A stretch of DNA of 64,000 nucleotides from Limnohabitans sp. 63ED37-2. GTDB taxonomy: Bacteria > Pseudomonadota > Gammaproteobacteria > Burkholderiales > Burkholderiaceae_C. This document shows positions 63,591 through 64,000 of the stretch, in pieces (positions within the stretch are counted from its first letter, which is position 1; the number at the start of each line of letters is the position of its first letter). The notes beneath the pieces are model-generated. The model had not been told where the DNA came from, did no database searches, and was given only the letters and a program-made list of their open reading frames with translations. A program made the position numbers and the translations under genes. The stretch covers positions 1,173,501 through 1,237,500 of the forward strand of contig NZ_CP011774.1 in the NCBI RefSeq assembly GCF_001412535.1. The letters run 5' to 3'.

Positions 63591-64000
63591 ATGGCACTGA
63601 TAGATATTCAAGTCCCCGACATCGGCGACTTCGACGAAGTCACGGTAATCGAGCTGATGGTCAAGGTGGGCGACACCGTCAAATCTGACCAAAGCCTGAT
63701 CACCGTGGAGAGCGACAAGGCCTCCATGGAAATTCCTTGCAGCCACGGTGGTGTGGTGAAGGAACTCAAGGTCAAGCTCGGCGACAAGGTCAAGCAAGGC
63801 TCGGTGGTGTTGGTGCTGGAAGGCGAGGGCGCTGCGGCGGCCCCGGCTACCGCCACTGCTGCGCCAGCGGTTGCGCCTGCTGCTTCCGCGCCTGTGGCCG
63901 CAGCCCCTGCACCCTCAGCCTCATCCTTCGGCGGCTCTGCGGACATCGAGTGCGATGTGCTCGTCTTGGGCGGTGGCCCCGGCGGTTATTCGGCGGCTTT
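63591..64000 (+). CDS. lpdA: Dihydrolipoyl dehydrogenase (E3) with N-terminal lipoyl domain, cut by window edge
   Basis: 136 residues are visible. Residues 1-75 form a lipoyl domain with [11 protein letters not shown] around the Lys, very like the first lipoyl domain of aceF. An Ala/Pro-rich linker (about 82-110) follows, then the FAD-binding motif [15 protein letters not shown] begins near 121 and is cut at the window end. This lipoyl-E3 fusion is typical of betaproteobacteria and neisseriae. It regenerates lipoamide with NAD+ as the last step of the complex. It starts nine bases after aceF. Confidence 0.96.
   Translation, partial: MALIDIQVPDIGDFDEVTVIELMVKVGDTVKSDQSLITVESDKASMEIPCSHGGVVKELKVKLGDKVKQGSVVLVLEGEGAAAAPATATAAPAVAPAASAPVAAAPAPSASSFGGSADIECDVLVLGGGPGGYSAA

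Noticed and set aside
61386..63797. Long reverse-strand open reading opposite aceF and the start of lpdA
   Set aside because: Its low-complexity parts are the antisense of Ala/Pro linkers and lipoyl repeats. No family resemblance, and it crosses three real genes.

Overview
The window reads as chromosomal DNA of a betaproteobacterium in the order Burkholderiales, most like the Comamonadaceae (Comamonas, Limnohabitans or Rhodoferax type). Four things point there: a meta-cleavage protocatechuate operon in the Comamonas pmdEFDABC order, many orphan TctC/Bug receptors, a housekeeping sigma factor with a long Lys/Ala/Pro-rich N-terminus, and an aceE-aceF-lpdA operon whose E3 carries its own lipoyl domain. 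I saw no phage, insertion sequence, plasmid or CRISPR signature.

About 1-16,800 is aromatic catabolism. A truncated LysR regulator (1-509) faces a forward operon for the protocatechuate 4,5-cleavage pathway: ligJ, ligK, a lipoprotein solute receptor, ligI, ligA, ligB, ligC and an MFS transporter (667-7859). After a biosynthetic-type aroE and a 3-hydroxyisobutyrate-dehydrogenase-like gene come a TetR regulator, a complete TRAP transporter, an NAD-type shikimate dehydrogenase, an HPPD-like VOC protein and a QuiC-type 3-dehydroshikimate dehydratase (10,312-16,777). Together these form an almost complete route from shikimate or dehydroshikimate through protocatechuate to pyruvate and oxaloacetate. 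The 4-oxalomesaconate tautomerase is not seen.

About 16,800-21,900 is an envelope-modification island: a PAP2 phosphatase, a PmrAB-like two-component system with a PmrA-box-like site, a phosphoethanolamine transferase and diacylglycerol kinase. About 22,000-29,400 holds a tight five-gene operon (TctC receptor, sulfatase, porin, M14 zinc peptidase, lipoprotein alpha/beta hydrolase) with a divergent LysR. This is the best candidate here for an undescribed uptake and degradation system. About 29,400-33,200 has an aldo/keto reductase, a decayed TadC/GspF-like remnant, and a GntR, amidohydrolase and TctC unit.

About 33,300-37,100 is a reverse-strand gentisate operon (3-hydroxybenzoate 6-hydroxylase type enzyme, gentisate dioxygenase, fumarylpyruvate hydrolase, maleylpyruvate isomerase) with a REP-type inverted pair inside it. 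At 37,177-39,369 paaZ of phenylacetate degradation follows a PaaR-like operator.

From 39,400 on the content is mostly core: a methyltransferase, a YkgJ protein, a dienelactone hydrolase, an HD-domain protein, rpoD, an EnvZ/OmpR-like pair, 3-hydroxybutyrate dehydrogenase, a hydrolase, relA, tRNA-Val(GAC), a TPR protein, oligopeptidase A, folD, a FixL/FixJ-like two-component system, and the divergent pyruvate dehydrogenase operon, cut at the right edge inside lpdA. The pathways converge on pyruvate, oxaloacetate, fumarate and acetyl-CoA, next to the genes for pyruvate oxidation and hydroxybutyrate use.
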